The position numbers and the translations under genes are program-made. From NCBI GenBank assembly GCA_964393525.1, contig CAYMTV010000001.1, positions 80,692 through 144,691 of the forward strand: a stretch of DNA of 64,000 nt. Direction: 5' to 3'. Shown here piece by piece: positions 49,962-59,220 of this stretch (the stretch's first letter is position 1; each line of letters opens with the position of its first letter). Below the pieces are notes generated by a model. That model was not told the DNA's origin, searched no databases, and saw only the letters and a program-made list of their open reading frames with translations. This DNA comes from CAYMTV01 sp964393525 (GTDB lineage Bacteria; Patescibacteriota; Microgenomatia; Daviesbacterales; UBA10151).

Positions 49962-52900
49962 AATACTTATCTTTATCTTTCTATCTCTTTTTCTCTTCTA
50001 TTTTTTTTCAGCAAACACTAAGGTGTTTGCACAAGGGTTAAGTGATCATCAAAAACAGATTACCATAGTTAACCCAATAAGAGGAAAAGATTTTTGGTCA
50101 AATGATTTCCCGGTTTTGGATACAACCAGAAAGCAATATGAAGTTATCAAAAAACACAATCTTGCTGCCACCTGGCTTGTGCGTTTTGATGCGCTGGAAG
50201 ATAAAGAAACGGTTAATTTTTTAAAAAATCTTGAGCCAAACCAAGAACTGGGGATTTTTTTGGAGGTTACCCCTGCATTCACAAAGAAAGCAGGAGTCAA
50301 GTACAACCAAAGCCCGAATTGGCACTGGGCAAAATCAGTATTAGTTATTGGCTATGCACCCGAGGACAGAAAGAAGATGGTTGACGCGGTATTTGAAAGA
50401 TTTAAGGATGTTTTTGGTTTTTATCCAAAATCAGTTGGAGCATGGTGGATTGACGGAGGAACGTTATTCTACATGAAAGAAAAATATGGGATAGAAGTAA
50501 ATATGGATGTGGCAGACCAGTTTTCAACCGACCAGTACCAAGTTTGGGGACAGTACTGGTCAGTACCCTTTTACCCTTCTAAAGCCAATGCTCTAATGCC
50601 TGCCCAAACCAATGAACAAAAAATAGGTGTAGTAACAATTCAGTGGGCAAACAGGGATCCTTTTAACGGATACGGTAACGGTATTTTTGAGAGCACTTTT
50701 AGCGTTCAGGCCAATGATTATGTGTTGCATGAATTAAAGACGGCTTACTTTAAAAAGCTGGTTGAAATCTATCCCCAAATAACAGTCGGACTTGAGAATG
50801 ATTTTTCTTGGGAGAAATTTGGTGGTGAGTATGAAAATCAAATAGGTTTTATTGCCGCAGAAAAGCAAAAAGGCAATCTGGCAGCTTCCACAATGTCTCA
50901 GTATGGAAGATTTTACAAAAATCTTTTTCCTGAACTTTCGCCAATGGAAACAATTCTGGCAGATGACCCTTTAGGAGGTGGTGGAAAAGTGTTGTGGCTT
51001 TTGTCTCCAAAATACAGAGCGGGGTTGTTTTCTGGAAATGGTGGCGTAGCAATCCGGGATCTTAGGGTATATAACGGCGCATCGGAAGAATCCTGTCTTA
51101 GAAAAAGCTGCGAAACTTTAAGCTTATCCGAAAGTTTTGTAAACTCGATAGATGAGGCCTTTTACCAAAGCAGGTGGCTTTTAGATGAAGGTAGAGTTTC
51201 GGACTTTGTGTTAAAACAAACAGGAGAGATGGTTGAAATAAGTTATAAAAATCAGGCTGGTGTTCAAAAAAAAGTTAAGTTTCTGCCAAATGATATAGAA
51301 GCAAACGGCAGGATCCAAACTTTGCAGTCAGCAATACTAAATACCTTGGAAGAGCAAAAAGCGGAAAAAGCAAAAAGTGAAGCTGGCTTAAATCCGGATT
51401 ATGCAAAAGTTTTTTCTGAGCTTCCTTTTAATACTTTAAAGTTTTTTATTTTTTTAATCCTATTTATATTTTTGCCGGGTTGGGCTTTAACAAAAAAATG
51501 GCTATTGTCTATACCGGTTGGCATCAGCCTTTTGGCGGTTACAGGTTTTTTAATTGGTCAATTTTTTTCGCTTAAACTGCTTTGGGTTTTACCCCTGATT
51601 GTTGTGATTTACATCGTTAAATCGGGGTTGCCCAAGCCGATAATAAGACCACTTAACTTACATGCAATTTTAATCAGTATCTTAATACTGGTTGGTTCAT
51701 TAACTTGGCTTAGTACTACAGCAAAAAGCGGTTTAATGTATGGGTATGGGATGGGGTTTTGGGGACCGAACGGGCATGATGGGATCTGGCATTTATCACT
51801 TATCTCGGAGTTAAGCCGTAATATCCCTCCGGAAAATCCTATCTTTGCCGGCGAAAAGTTATTAAATTATCATTATCTATTTGATCTGTTGCCCGCGATA
51901 GGAGTCAATTTACTTAACATAAATCCCCAAGATATGCTTTTTAGATTTTTCCCGGCATTAATTACACTTTTATCCGGACTTCTAATGTTTGCTTTAGCAA
52001 AAAAAGTTTTTGAAAAGGCAAATCCGGGGAAAAATCCTTTTTGGGCCGGATTTATAGCAACTTTTTTCTTATATTTTGGTGGAAGTTTTGGTTGGGTAAT
52101 TTCCTATTTTAGAGATAGAAGTTTTGGGGGGGAAACAATGTTCTGGTCGCAACAGTCAATATCCACCTTGCTTAATCCCCCGTTTGCCATATCCATAATG
52201 ATCTTTTTAGCTGGGGCTTATCTTTATTATGATTTGATGGAAGATCAAAAATGGAACCTTCCAAAAATCCTCATATTGGCTCTTCTTTGGGGAAGCTTAA
52301 TTGGGTTTAAAGCATATGGAGGGGTTTTGGTTTTAACCACATTGGCTGCTGTAACTATTGGACGGATTATCTTTAATAGAAATTTTCAGCTTCTACCCAT
52401 TTTAGTTGCAAGCGCCACATTATCTGCTGTTATCTTTTTGCCGAGTAATTCGGACAGCGGTTCCATTTTTGTTTTATCACCCTTATGGTTTGTCTCAACA
52501 ATGATTATTTTCCAGGATAGGCTTTACTGGCCCAGGCTTTATTTAACTTTAGAGTCAGGGGTGTTTTATAAAGTTTGGGGGGGTTTACTTTTTGGTACGT
52601 TAATTTTTCTTCTGGGCAATTTTGGAACAAGGTTAATCGGACTTTTTAACTTCAAAGCTTTTATGAAAAATTCATTCCTTTTTTGGATGTTTGTTTTAGG
52701 GATAATTATCCCATTGCTTTTTATTCAAAAAGGAACAAACTGGAATAGTATTCAATTTTTCTATTACAGTCTTTTAATCTTAAGTATTTTTGCAAGCATT
52801 TCTTTTGGGCATTTTTTAGAAAAGTTTAGAAAAATCAAATGGATAGGTCTTATTTTATTGGTGCTACTGACCATACCTACAACTTTGGATACGCTAAATC

Positions 52901-53328
52901 ACTATTTACCGAACCGTCCTCCGGCGATGCTTTCTAAGAGTGAATTTGAGGCGTTAAATTTTCTAAAGGAGCAGGAAACAGGGGTGGTTTTAAGTCTGCC
53001 ATTTAATGAAAAGCTTAAAGAAAGATTTGAGGCTCCAGTACCTTTAGCTTACTATGCACCAACGGCTTATGTATCATCTTTTTCCCAAAAACCAAGCTTT
53101 ATTGAAGATACGATCAATCTTGAAATATTGGATGTCGATTATAAGGGTAGAGTTAATTTGCAAAAGGATTTTTTCAAAATTCCGGATCAGGCTAAAAAAA
53201 TCCTTCAAAACAACAATATTAGATACATATATTTACTGAAGGGACAACAAATATCACTTGATGAAAATAAAATAGCCGCAAAAAAGATATTTGAAAATGA
53301 AGAAGTAGTAATTTACGAATCTTTATGA
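49945..53328 (+). CDS. Large fusion: deacetylase-like (NodB-superfamily) outer domain plus GT-C-like membrane domain
   Basis: The 1127-residue protein starts with a signal-type helix (about 5-28). Residues about 35-480 form an exported domain whose pattern (IKKHNLAATWLVRFDALED, YPKSVGAWWIDGGTLFYMKE) recalls the glycoside hydrolase/deacetylase barrel, but the usual TFDDG catalytic motif is absent. From about 490 to 980 some twelve helices follow, with FWGPNGHDGIWHLSLISEL and LNYHYLFDLLPAIG in the first large loop, then a soluble tail. This looks like a GT-C transferase fused to a glycan-binding or degenerate deacetylase domain. It overlaps the next gene by four bases. Confidence 0.85.
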   Translation: MMKLIKILIFIFLSLFLFYFFSANTKVFAQGLSDHQKQITIVNPIRGKDFWSNDFPVLDTTRKQYEVIKKHNLAATWLVRFDALEDKETVNFLKNLEPNQELGIFLEVTPAFTKKAGVKYNQSPNWHWAKSVLVIGYAPEDRKKMVDAVFERFKDVFGFYPKSVGAWWIDGGTLFYMKEKYGIEVNMDVADQFSTDQYQVWGQYWSVPFYPSKANALMPAQTNEQKIGVVTIQWANRDPFNGYGNGIFESTFSVQANDYVLHELKTAYFKKLVEIYPQITVGLENDFSWEKFGGEYENQIGFIAAEKQKGNLAASTMSQYGRFYKNLFPELSPMETILADDPLGGGGKVLWLLSPKYRAGLFSGNGGVAIRDLRVYNGASEESCLRKSCETLSLSESFVNSIDEAFYQSRWLLDEGRVSDFVLKQTGEMVEISYKNQAGVQKKVKFLPNDIEANGRIQTLQSAILNTLEEQKAEKAKSEAGLNPDYAKVFSELPFNTLKFFIFLILFIFLPGWALTKKWLLSIPVGISLLAVTGFLIGQFFSLKLLWVLPLIVVIYIVKSGLPKPIIRPLNLHAILISILILVGSLTWLSTTAKSGLMYGYGMGFWGPNGHDGIWHLSLISELSRNIPPENPIFAGEKLLNYHYLFDLLPAIGVNLLNINPQDMLFRFFPALITLLSGLLMFALAKKVFEKANPGKNPFWAGFIATFFLYFGGSFGWVISYFRDRSFGGETMFWSQQSISTLLNPPFAISIMIFLAGAYLYYDLMEDQKWNLPKILILALLWGSLIGFKAYGGVLVLTTLAAVTIGRIIFNRNFQLLPILVASATLSAVIFLPSNSDSGSIFVLSPLWFVSTMIIFQDRLYWPRLYLTLESGVFYKVWGGLLFGTLIFLLGNFGTRLIGLFNFKAFMKNSFLFWMFVLGIIIPLLFIQKGTNWNSIQFFYYSLLILSIFASISFGHFLEKFRKIKWIGLILLVLLTIPTTLDTLNHYLPNRPPAMLSKSEFEALNFLKEQETGVVLSLPFNEKLKERFEAPVPLAYYAPTAYVSSFSQKPSFIEDTINLEILDVDYKGRVNLQKDFFKIPDQAKKILQNNNIRYIYLLKGQQISLDENKIAAKKIFENEEVVIYESL

Positions 53329-54827
53329 ACCCCAAAAGACTTAAAAAGACCCGCCTAATCTTTAATTCCAAATCTTTTAAAATTTTTGTTTTTACCCTTG
53401 TTTTAATTTTTACATTTATATTAAGGGCGCATAACTATGATCGTAATCCCTGGATTGGTCATATGGAAGAGATGTTATTTGCCTGGTCAGGGATCTATTT
53501 GATTGAAACTGGAGTACCTGTTTCCTGGTCTAATCTTGATTATCCAAAAGAAGCATTATTTTTTGAGGGTATAAAATCTTTGGATGGACAGGAGCCTAAA
53601 GTTGGAGTCCAGATGTATAAACCCTGGCTTGATGAGCCACCCGTATTCTCGCTTTTAGTAGGAAGTTTTGCCCATCTTTATCAGGCCAACAGAGAAAATA
53701 TTATTCCAAGTTCATTCGTCAGAATTCCAATGATTTTTATTGCAACTTTGATTTCTTTATTTATCTTTTTAATCCTTAAAAAAATGGCAGGTTTTTGGAT
53801 AGGGTTACTGGGGATAATAGTTTATGGAGTAACTCCAAATTTTGTTTTGGGGTCAAGAATGGCTGTTCCGGAGAATTTAATTACTCTTTTTTTTATTATT
53901 ACCCTTTTTTTGACTATAAAATTTATCGAAAAAGATAAAATAATATATCTTACTATTATACCTTTACTTGCTGGAATTGCCGGGCTTGCCAAACCAACCG
54001 GGTTTTTAATTATTCTTTTTCCGATTTATTTTTTGCTTAAAAAAAAGTTAATAAAGTTAAGTTTTCTAATGCTTTTTGCGATGACCCCTTTTGTTATTGC
54101 CTTTTTTGCCTATGGCATTTATTACAACTCAGAAATCTTTTGGAGAATTACTGCTTTGCAATCTTTCAGACCAGCCGGGTTTAGTAGTCTGGCCAAATTT
54201 TTCATTTCTCCGGCCTATGATATTAACATTAGCTTTGACAGCTGGTATGTTTTTACTCTTGTTGCCTCAGGGTACTTTTTACTTGCTCAAAAAGAAAAAA
54301 TATTAAAAGTTATTTCCTTAGCTTTTGTATTTTGGCTGGCTGTAATTTTAATTTCCGGAGGAGAAGGGGATTTGTTGCCCTGGTACAGATATCCCCTGTT
54401 TCCCATTTTAGCTATTTTTGGGGCTCTGGCAATTCAGTTAATTTTGAAAAATATTAATTTAATAACTTCAATAATTTTTACGAGTTTTATGTTAGGTAAT
54501 AGGTGGCTTTTGATAAACGCCTTTCATAGCAATATGTATCCTAATACCTTTAGACTCCTATTTATCCTTTTGAACTTGCCGGCGATTTTAATGTCATTTT
54601 CTACTAAAAAGATTTTTTTATATTTATCAAAGATAGTAATAATTCTTGTTATAGCAATTGGAGCATATATTAATACAATCTATATTTATAACCAGTTTGA
54701 AATCCAATGTGAACAGAAGGAATGCCCAATTGGTCCTTCAACTGCTATCTCAAGGCTCTATTTTCCGATATTTTGGAGATTCTTTACTTTCAGGGATATT
54801 CTACCTGAAACTATCCGTGTTTTTTAA
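53325..54827 (+). CDS. GT-C-like membrane glycosyltransferase
   Basis: The 500-residue protein has about eleven helices. The first outer loop contains WIGHMEEMLFAWSGIY (E-E near residue 48) and later KPWLDEPPVFSLL (near 105), which together resemble the acidic plus proline motifs of GT39/GT83 enzymes with a longer than usual loop. MAVPENLITLFF corresponds to the next conserved segment. It starts within the stop of the large fusion gene, and its end overlaps the convergent gene by four bases. Donor and acceptor unknown. Confidence 0.83.
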   Translation: MNPKRLKKTRLIFNSKSFKIFVFTLVLIFTFILRAHNYDRNPWIGHMEEMLFAWSGIYLIETGVPVSWSNLDYPKEALFFEGIKSLDGQEPKVGVQMYKPWLDEPPVFSLLVGSFAHLYQANRENIIPSSFVRIPMIFIATLISLFIFLILKKMAGFWIGLLGIIVYGVTPNFVLGSRMAVPENLITLFFIITLFLTIKFIEKDKIIYLTIIPLLAGIAGLAKPTGFLIILFPIYFLLKKKLIKLSFLMLFAMTPFVIAFFAYGIYYNSEIFWRITALQSFRPAGFSSLAKFFISPAYDINISFDSWYVFTLVASGYFLLAQKEKILKVISLAFVFWLAVILISGGEGDLLPWYRYPLFPILAIFGALAIQLILKNINLITSIIFTSFMLGNRWLLINAFHSNMYPNTFRLLFILLNLPAILMSFSTKKIFLYLSKIVIILVIAIGAYINTIYIYNQFEIQCEQKECPIGPSTAISRLYFPIFWRFFTFRDILPETIRVF

Positions 54828-56383
54828 TCAAGAGTGTTGTTGCAGACTTTTTTGATTTGAATCTCAGTTTTCCAAAGAAAAACATGGGATTTTTTTAGAC
54901 AAAACTTTTCAAAATTATTTAACCAGGCCTGTCTTCTATCCGGCATTTCATCGGCTTCAATTATTAAAAAAATTGAATCACCACTCCCTGCGGACTTCCT
55001 TTTATTCAGGAATTTTTCGTTTTGAGCTATATATTCCGGAACATTATCCAAATAGGTAACAGTATCCGGGTGGTAACCGTATTTTTTTCCTCCATGCCAC
55101 CAATAAAGATACTGGTAAGGAAAATCATAAACAGATGCCATATAGTTATAAGCCTTAAAGGGCTTGCCCTCTGCTTTTTGATAAATCCAAGAAATAGCCT
55201 CAATCTCATTTCTTAAGTTACTTTTATCGGTTGAGCGCTCATCCGGGGATTTGGGAATAAGTCTTGAATGGACGATCGTTGTATTGATAAAGGATATTAA
55301 AAGAAGCAGAATTATTAATGGAGTTAAAAACTTATGCCATCTGATTAGCTCGGCCAAAAAAACTGAGATCAATATCAAAAACGGAATATGGAGTCCGAGT
55401 AAATACCAGCCTTTAAGTGGATAGGGGTAAAACATATAAAAGGCAAATGAATAAAGAATAAAAAATAAAGCATAAAGAAAGAATGGTTTTAAATCCTGAC
55501 TGATTTTTTTCATTTTCCATAAGTAAATTAAAAAAATTATGGCTATGGTAAAAAGGGCATTAATTAAAATTCTTGGCAAATCAAATAATCCATAGATGGA
55601 ATTAATGTAACTTTCTAAGTGAAGATTAAATATTTTATCGAGAGATAATTTTTCTCCCAAAATAGAACTTTGTCCCCCAAATTCTCCAAAAAAGGTTTTA
55701 GTCATAACAAAACCGTGTCTTAATTCAAATAATATTTGCGGAATCAAAGTAATAAAAAATCCTAAGAAAGATGAAAGTATATACTTATAATGGACTCTTT
55801 TTATCAGATAAACCAAAATTAGGAAGGGGAAGAATAATACTGCAAAAGCCGCCTCAATCTGCATAGCCAGTCCGGATATGAAACCTGCCAGAAAGGATGC
55901 TTTCTTTGTTTGATTTTTGAGATTATAAATCAAGCAAAGAAAGTAGAACATAGTAAAATATGGCATTGGATTGGCGCTCCAGGAAAACCTGCTTGAGTAA
56001 AAAAATGAAGGTGCCATTAAAAATTGCAGAGAGATTAATAATGCAAATTGGGGATGAGTCTTTTTTAGAAGCCACCATAGTAGGGTTCCGGTTGCCATAT
56101 ACCAGATGATCATCCAATATACTAAGCTTGCAGGATCTCCGCCACTTAAGACAAAGGGAGGAACATTAAAGTAATACCAAAATGGCCCCAAATAAACCCC
56201 GTTAATACTGGTCGTAGGGCCTATAAGCCGGGGTTTTAATCCGACTACAATTTCCCTCAGATCAAGCATATCCCGGCCCTGATCCGTGGTAAATGGAAAA
56301 TTATAGTTAAGGACTACTCCAAACCTTAAATATAAACTTATGATAAAGGTCAAAGTGAAGATTATCCAAAAAATTTTTCTCAC
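54824..56383 (-). CDS. GT-C membrane glycosyltransferase (ArnT/RgtA-like) with D-Q-x-RD motif
   Basis: The 519-residue protein starts with GTG at 56383. The first outer loop has FTTDQGRDMLDLRE (near residue 38), then LIGPTTS and YLGPFWYYF, and further on SWSANPMPYF, matching the paralogues at 12208 and 39924. About ten helices are followed by a C-terminal domain of about 130 residues. TATAAT ends ten bases before the start codon, giving a near-leaderless promoter. It lies alone on the minus strand within the glycan region. Confidence 0.88.
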   Translation of the reverse strand: MRKIFWIIFTLTFIISLYLRFGVVLNYNFPFTTDQGRDMLDLREIVVGLKPRLIGPTTSINGVYLGPFWYYFNVPPFVLSGGDPASLVYWMIIWYMATGTLLWWLLKKTHPQFALLISLQFLMAPSFFYSSRFSWSANPMPYFTMFYFLCLIYNLKNQTKKASFLAGFISGLAMQIEAAFAVLFFPFLILVYLIKRVHYKYILSSFLGFFITLIPQILFELRHGFVMTKTFFGEFGGQSSILGEKLSLDKIFNLHLESYINSIYGLFDLPRILINALFTIAIIFLIYLWKMKKISQDLKPFFLYALFFILYSFAFYMFYPYPLKGWYLLGLHIPFLILISVFLAELIRWHKFLTPLIILLLLISFINTTIVHSRLIPKSPDERSTDKSNLRNEIEAISWIYQKAEGKPFKAYNYMASVYDFPYQYLYWWHGGKKYGYHPDTVTYLDNVPEYIAQNEKFLNKRKSAGSGDSIFLIIEADEMPDRRQAWLNNFEKFCLKKSHVFLWKTEIQIKKVCNNTLD

Positions 56384-56393
56384 AGCTAGATAA

Positions 56394-56399
56394 ATTATA
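56394..56399 (-). promoter_or_regulatory. -10 element for the minus-strand GT-C gene
   Basis: A perfect TATAAT on the minus strand ends ten bases before the GTG at 56383; no ribosome-binding site is visible. Confidence 0.5.
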
Positions 56400-56419
56400 C
56401 TGTCTGAAGAAGATTTTAT

Positions 56420-56427
56420 GCTAATAT
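56420..56427 (+). promoter_or_regulatory. Extended -10 of the WaaE-like GT2 gene
   Basis: Together with the T at 56419 the plus strand reads TGC-TAATAT, ending nine bases before the ATG at 56437. Confidence 0.4.
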
Positions 56428-56436
56428 ATTTCTAGT

Positions 56437-57342
56437 ATGCAAGGTAAAATTTCTGTTGTCATAAATACCTTAAATGAGGAAAAAAATATTGAAAGAGTGA
56501 TCAACTCGGTTTCCTGGGCAGATGAAATATTGATTTGCGATATGCACTCTGATGATAATACTGCAGTTGTTGCCAAAAAACTGGGTGCAAAAGTCATTTT
56601 CCACAAAAGGACTGGTTTTGTGGAACCTGCCAGAAATTTTGCCATCTCAAAAACCGAACATGAATGGGTTTTAATAGTTGATGCTGATGAAGAAATCCCC
56701 GAGGGTTTAGAAGGAAAATTAAAAGATATCATCAGCCACCCCGGGGTTACTACTTTTGTAGAAATTCCCAGAAAAAATATTATTTTTAACAAGTGGATAA
56801 AGTCCTCAATGTGGTGGCCGGATTACAATATCAGGTTTTTCAAAAAAGAAGCTGTCAGCTGGTCTAATAAAATTCACCGCCCCCCAAAGACCGAGGGACA
56901 AGGCCTTAAGCTTCCCAAAGATGAGCGTTGGGCAATTATTCATCATCACTACAACACCATCTCCCAGTTTATCTCAAGACTAAATAGATATACCGATATT
57001 CAGGCAAGAGAACTCAGACATGAGGGCTATAAGTTCAAGTGGACTGATTTGATTGAACGGCCGATTGCGGAATTTTTGGGAAGGTTTTTTGCCAACAAAG
57101 GTTACCAGGATGGTCTTCACGGACTTGCTCTAAGCCTGCTTCAGGCATTTTCCTTTATAGTGGTTTACTTAAAGGTCTGGGAGGCGCAAGGATTTAAAGA
57201 GGAAGAAGTAAGACTTGAAGATTTTAAGCAATTAAGCAAACAAAAGGGGGAGGAATTAAATTACTGGTTCAAATATGGAAATCTATCGGAAAACGCCGTT
57301 AAAAGGTTTTGGCAGAAGACAAAAAATAAATTTAATTTATGA
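56437..57342 (+). CDS. WaaE/KdtX-like family 2 glycosyltransferase
   Basis: The 301-residue enzyme has the WaaE-type layout: VVINTLNEEKNIERVI (near residue 7), SWADEILICDMHSDDNT (near 27), EPARNFAISKTEHEWVL (near 66), D-x-D in VDADEEIP (near 86), and IRFFKKEAVSWSNKIHRPP (near 149). A C-terminal helical part includes the LIERPIAEFLGRFFANKGYQDGLHG-type region near residue 208. Such GT2s add Glc or heptose-like residues to lipid-linked cores in the cytoplasm. A paralogue lies at 58413. Confidence 0.9.
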   Translation: MQGKISVVINTLNEEKNIERVINSVSWADEILICDMHSDDNTAVVAKKLGAKVIFHKRTGFVEPARNFAISKTEHEWVLIVDADEEIPEGLEGKLKDIISHPGVTTFVEIPRKNIIFNKWIKSSMWWPDYNIRFFKKEAVSWSNKIHRPPKTEGQGLKLPKDERWAIIHHHYNTISQFISRLNRYTDIQARELRHEGYKFKWTDLIERPIAEFLGRFFANKGYQDGLHGLALSLLQAFSFIVVYLKVWEAQGFKEEEVRLEDFKQLSKQKGEELNYWFKYGNLSENAVKRFWQKTKNKFNL

Positions 57343-57556
57343 GAAGTAGGGTTTTGTCTCGGGTTTTTAGAAAGTTTTGGCCCATACTGCTTCTGATACT
57401 TATATCTTTTGCCTTTTAATTCAAACTTTTTGACCGCAGTTTTTGCTTGGAGATGCTGGAACATGTTAAAACTCGTTAGCTTTACCAAGTAAGGACCGTG
57501 AAGTCTTCGTAAAAACGTGAACATGTGAATCAATTCGGGTAAAATAGAACTTACAG
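57343..57556. other. Intergenic stretch without an assigned gene
   Basis: These 214 bases hold no convincing plus-strand gene. A minus-strand frame without ribosome site or promoter runs through them (57572 to 57261) into the GT2 gene. A TAAAAT at 57540-57545, eleven bases before the next GTG, may be a promoter element. Confidence 0.5.
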
Positions 57557-58408
57557 GTGAAGAAAGTTGCAATTATTATCCTAAATTACAAGCTAAAAAA
57601 TCAGGTACTTGAGTGTATTAAATCCTTAAGGGAATCAACTTATAAGAATTTTTCAATCTTTGTTGTCGACAATAATTCAGGCGATAGCCTGGAAGTTGAA
57701 ATCGGTCAAAAGCAGGAAATTTGTTTTATTCAAACCGGAAAAAACCTGGGATATGCAGGAGGAAATAATGCCGGTATTAAAAAAGCTTTAAGCGAAAATG
57801 CGGATTATATACTAATCCTCAATCCGGACACTATTGTTGAGCCAAATACAATCGTAGAACTTGTGGCAGGTATTGAAAAATATAAAGCAGGAATCGTTTG
57901 TCCCAAAATTTTTTTTGGAAACTCTAAAACAATCTGGTTTGCCGGCAAAACTTTGGATTTAAAAAATGTATTGGGAAACCATAAAGGAGTTAATGAAGAA
58001 GACCTTGGACAGTATGATCAGGACGAAGAAATAAATGATATTACAGGAGCCGCCATGATGGTTAGAGCCCAAGTTTTTGAAAATATTGGTTTATTTGACG
58101 AGCGATACTTCTTATACTATGAAGAGAGCGATTTTTCATATAGAGCTAAAAAGGCAGGATTTAAATTGATGTATATCTATAAAGCTAAAGTTTTCCATAA
58201 AAATGCCCAAGCAACCGGGCTAGGCTCACCCCTTCAAGATTATTTCATAACTAGAAATAGGCTGCTTTTTGCCTCCAAGTTTTTGCCTTTTAGGACTCAA
58301 TTTGCCCTTATCAGAGAAGCTTTAAGAAATTTAGGCAATCAGATGAGAAGACTAGCGTTGTTTGATTTCTTACTTGGCAATTTTGGGAGAGGGAGCTTCA
58401 AGATTTAA
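57557..58408 (+). CDS. WbbL-like family 2 glycosyltransferase (rhamnosyltransferase type)
   Basis: The 283-residue enzyme starts with GTG and shows VAIIILNYKLKNQVLECI, VVDNNSGD (near residue 36), GKNLGYAGGNNAGI (near 62), D-x-D-like ILNPDTIVE (near 87), ITGAAMMVRAQVFENIG (near 157) and YYEESDFSYRAKKAGF (near 192). This order is typical of WbbL and other rhamnosyltransferases that use dTDP-rhamnose, which the rml operon here would supply. The donor is inferred. The stop lies four bases before the next start. Confidence 0.91.
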   Translation: MKKVAIIILNYKLKNQVLECIKSLRESTYKNFSIFVVDNNSGDSLEVEIGQKQEICFIQTGKNLGYAGGNNAGIKKALSENADYILILNPDTIVEPNTIVELVAGIEKYKAGIVCPKIFFGNSKTIWFAGKTLDLKNVLGNHKGVNEEDLGQYDQDEEINDITGAAMMVRAQVFENIGLFDERYFLYYEESDFSYRAKKAGFKLMYIYKAKVFHKNAQATGLGSPLQDYFITRNRLLFASKFLPFRTQFALIREALRNLGNQMRRLALFDFLLGNFGRGSFKI

Positions 58409-58412
58409 GAAT

Positions 58413-59216
58413 ATGTTGTCTGTGATTGTAATTACCAAGAATGAGGAACAAATAATAAAAGCTTGTCTTGAGTCGGTTAAATGGGCCGATGAGATCATAG
58501 TTATCGATAATGGAAGTACCGATAATACTACTGAAATCGCTAAAAAATATGCAGATAAAGTTATTTCTTTTAAGGACCAGGATTTTGCAGCCTTAAGAGA
58601 TAAGGCTTTAGAACATGTAGAAGGTGATTGGGTTTTATATGTGGATTCTGATGAGCGCGTACTTAAAGGTTTAAAGGAGGAGATTGAAAATTTAATTAAA
58701 GATGATTCATTTAGTGCTTTCGCCATATCTCGAAGAAATATTATTTTTGGGGTAGAGCAAAAATATGGTCCGTTCTGGCCGGATTGGGTAATTAGGCTTC
58801 TTAAAAAAAGAGATTTTGAGGGTTGGTTCGGTAGAGTTCATGAACAACCGAAGTTTAGAGGAAAGTTAGGATATACCCAAAACTCTCTTTTACATTTAAC
58901 CCATAGAGATCTTGATCAAATAGTTTTAAAAAGTTTGGATTGGTCAAAAATAGATGCAAAGTTGAGGTTAGAAGCCAAACATCCAAAAATGTCTTCTTGG
59001 AGATTTTTAAGAATTCTTTTTGGAGAACTCTTTAATCAGGGAGTCGTAAGAAGAGGATTTTTTTCTGGGACTGTTGGAACAATTGATTCAATTTTGCAAA
59101 CATTTAGTTTATTTATGACATATGTACGTCTTTGGCAGTTGCAGCGAATACCCTCAATTGAAGAAAAGTATAAAAAAATTGATGAAGATTTGATTCAAAA
59201 CAACTTCAAGATTTAA
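58413..59216 (+). CDS. WaaE/KdtX-like family 2 glycosyltransferase
   Basis: I place the start at ATG 58413 (267 residues), directly before the conserved LSVIVITKNEEQ. The longer in-frame ATG at 58362 would overlap the preceding gene. Motifs are WADEIIVIDNGSTDNT (near residue 25), D-x-D in YVDSDERVLKG (near 74), SRRNIIFGVEQKYGPFWPDW (near 104) and GWFGRVHEQP (near 139). It is a paralogue of the gene at 56437 with about 30-40% similarity by eye. It probably adds a core sugar on the cytoplasmic side. Confidence 0.9.
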   Translation: MLSVIVITKNEEQIIKACLESVKWADEIIVIDNGSTDNTTEIAKKYADKVISFKDQDFAALRDKALEHVEGDWVLYVDSDERVLKGLKEEIENLIKDDSFSAFAISRRNIIFGVEQKYGPFWPDWVIRLLKKRDFEGWFGRVHEQPKFRGKLGYTQNSLLHLTHRDLDQIVLKSLDWSKIDAKLRLEAKHPKMSSWRFLRILFGELFNQGVVRRGFFSGTVGTIDSILQTFSLFMTYVRLWQLQRIPSIEEKYKKIDEDLIQNNFKI

Positions 59217-59220
59217 TTTC

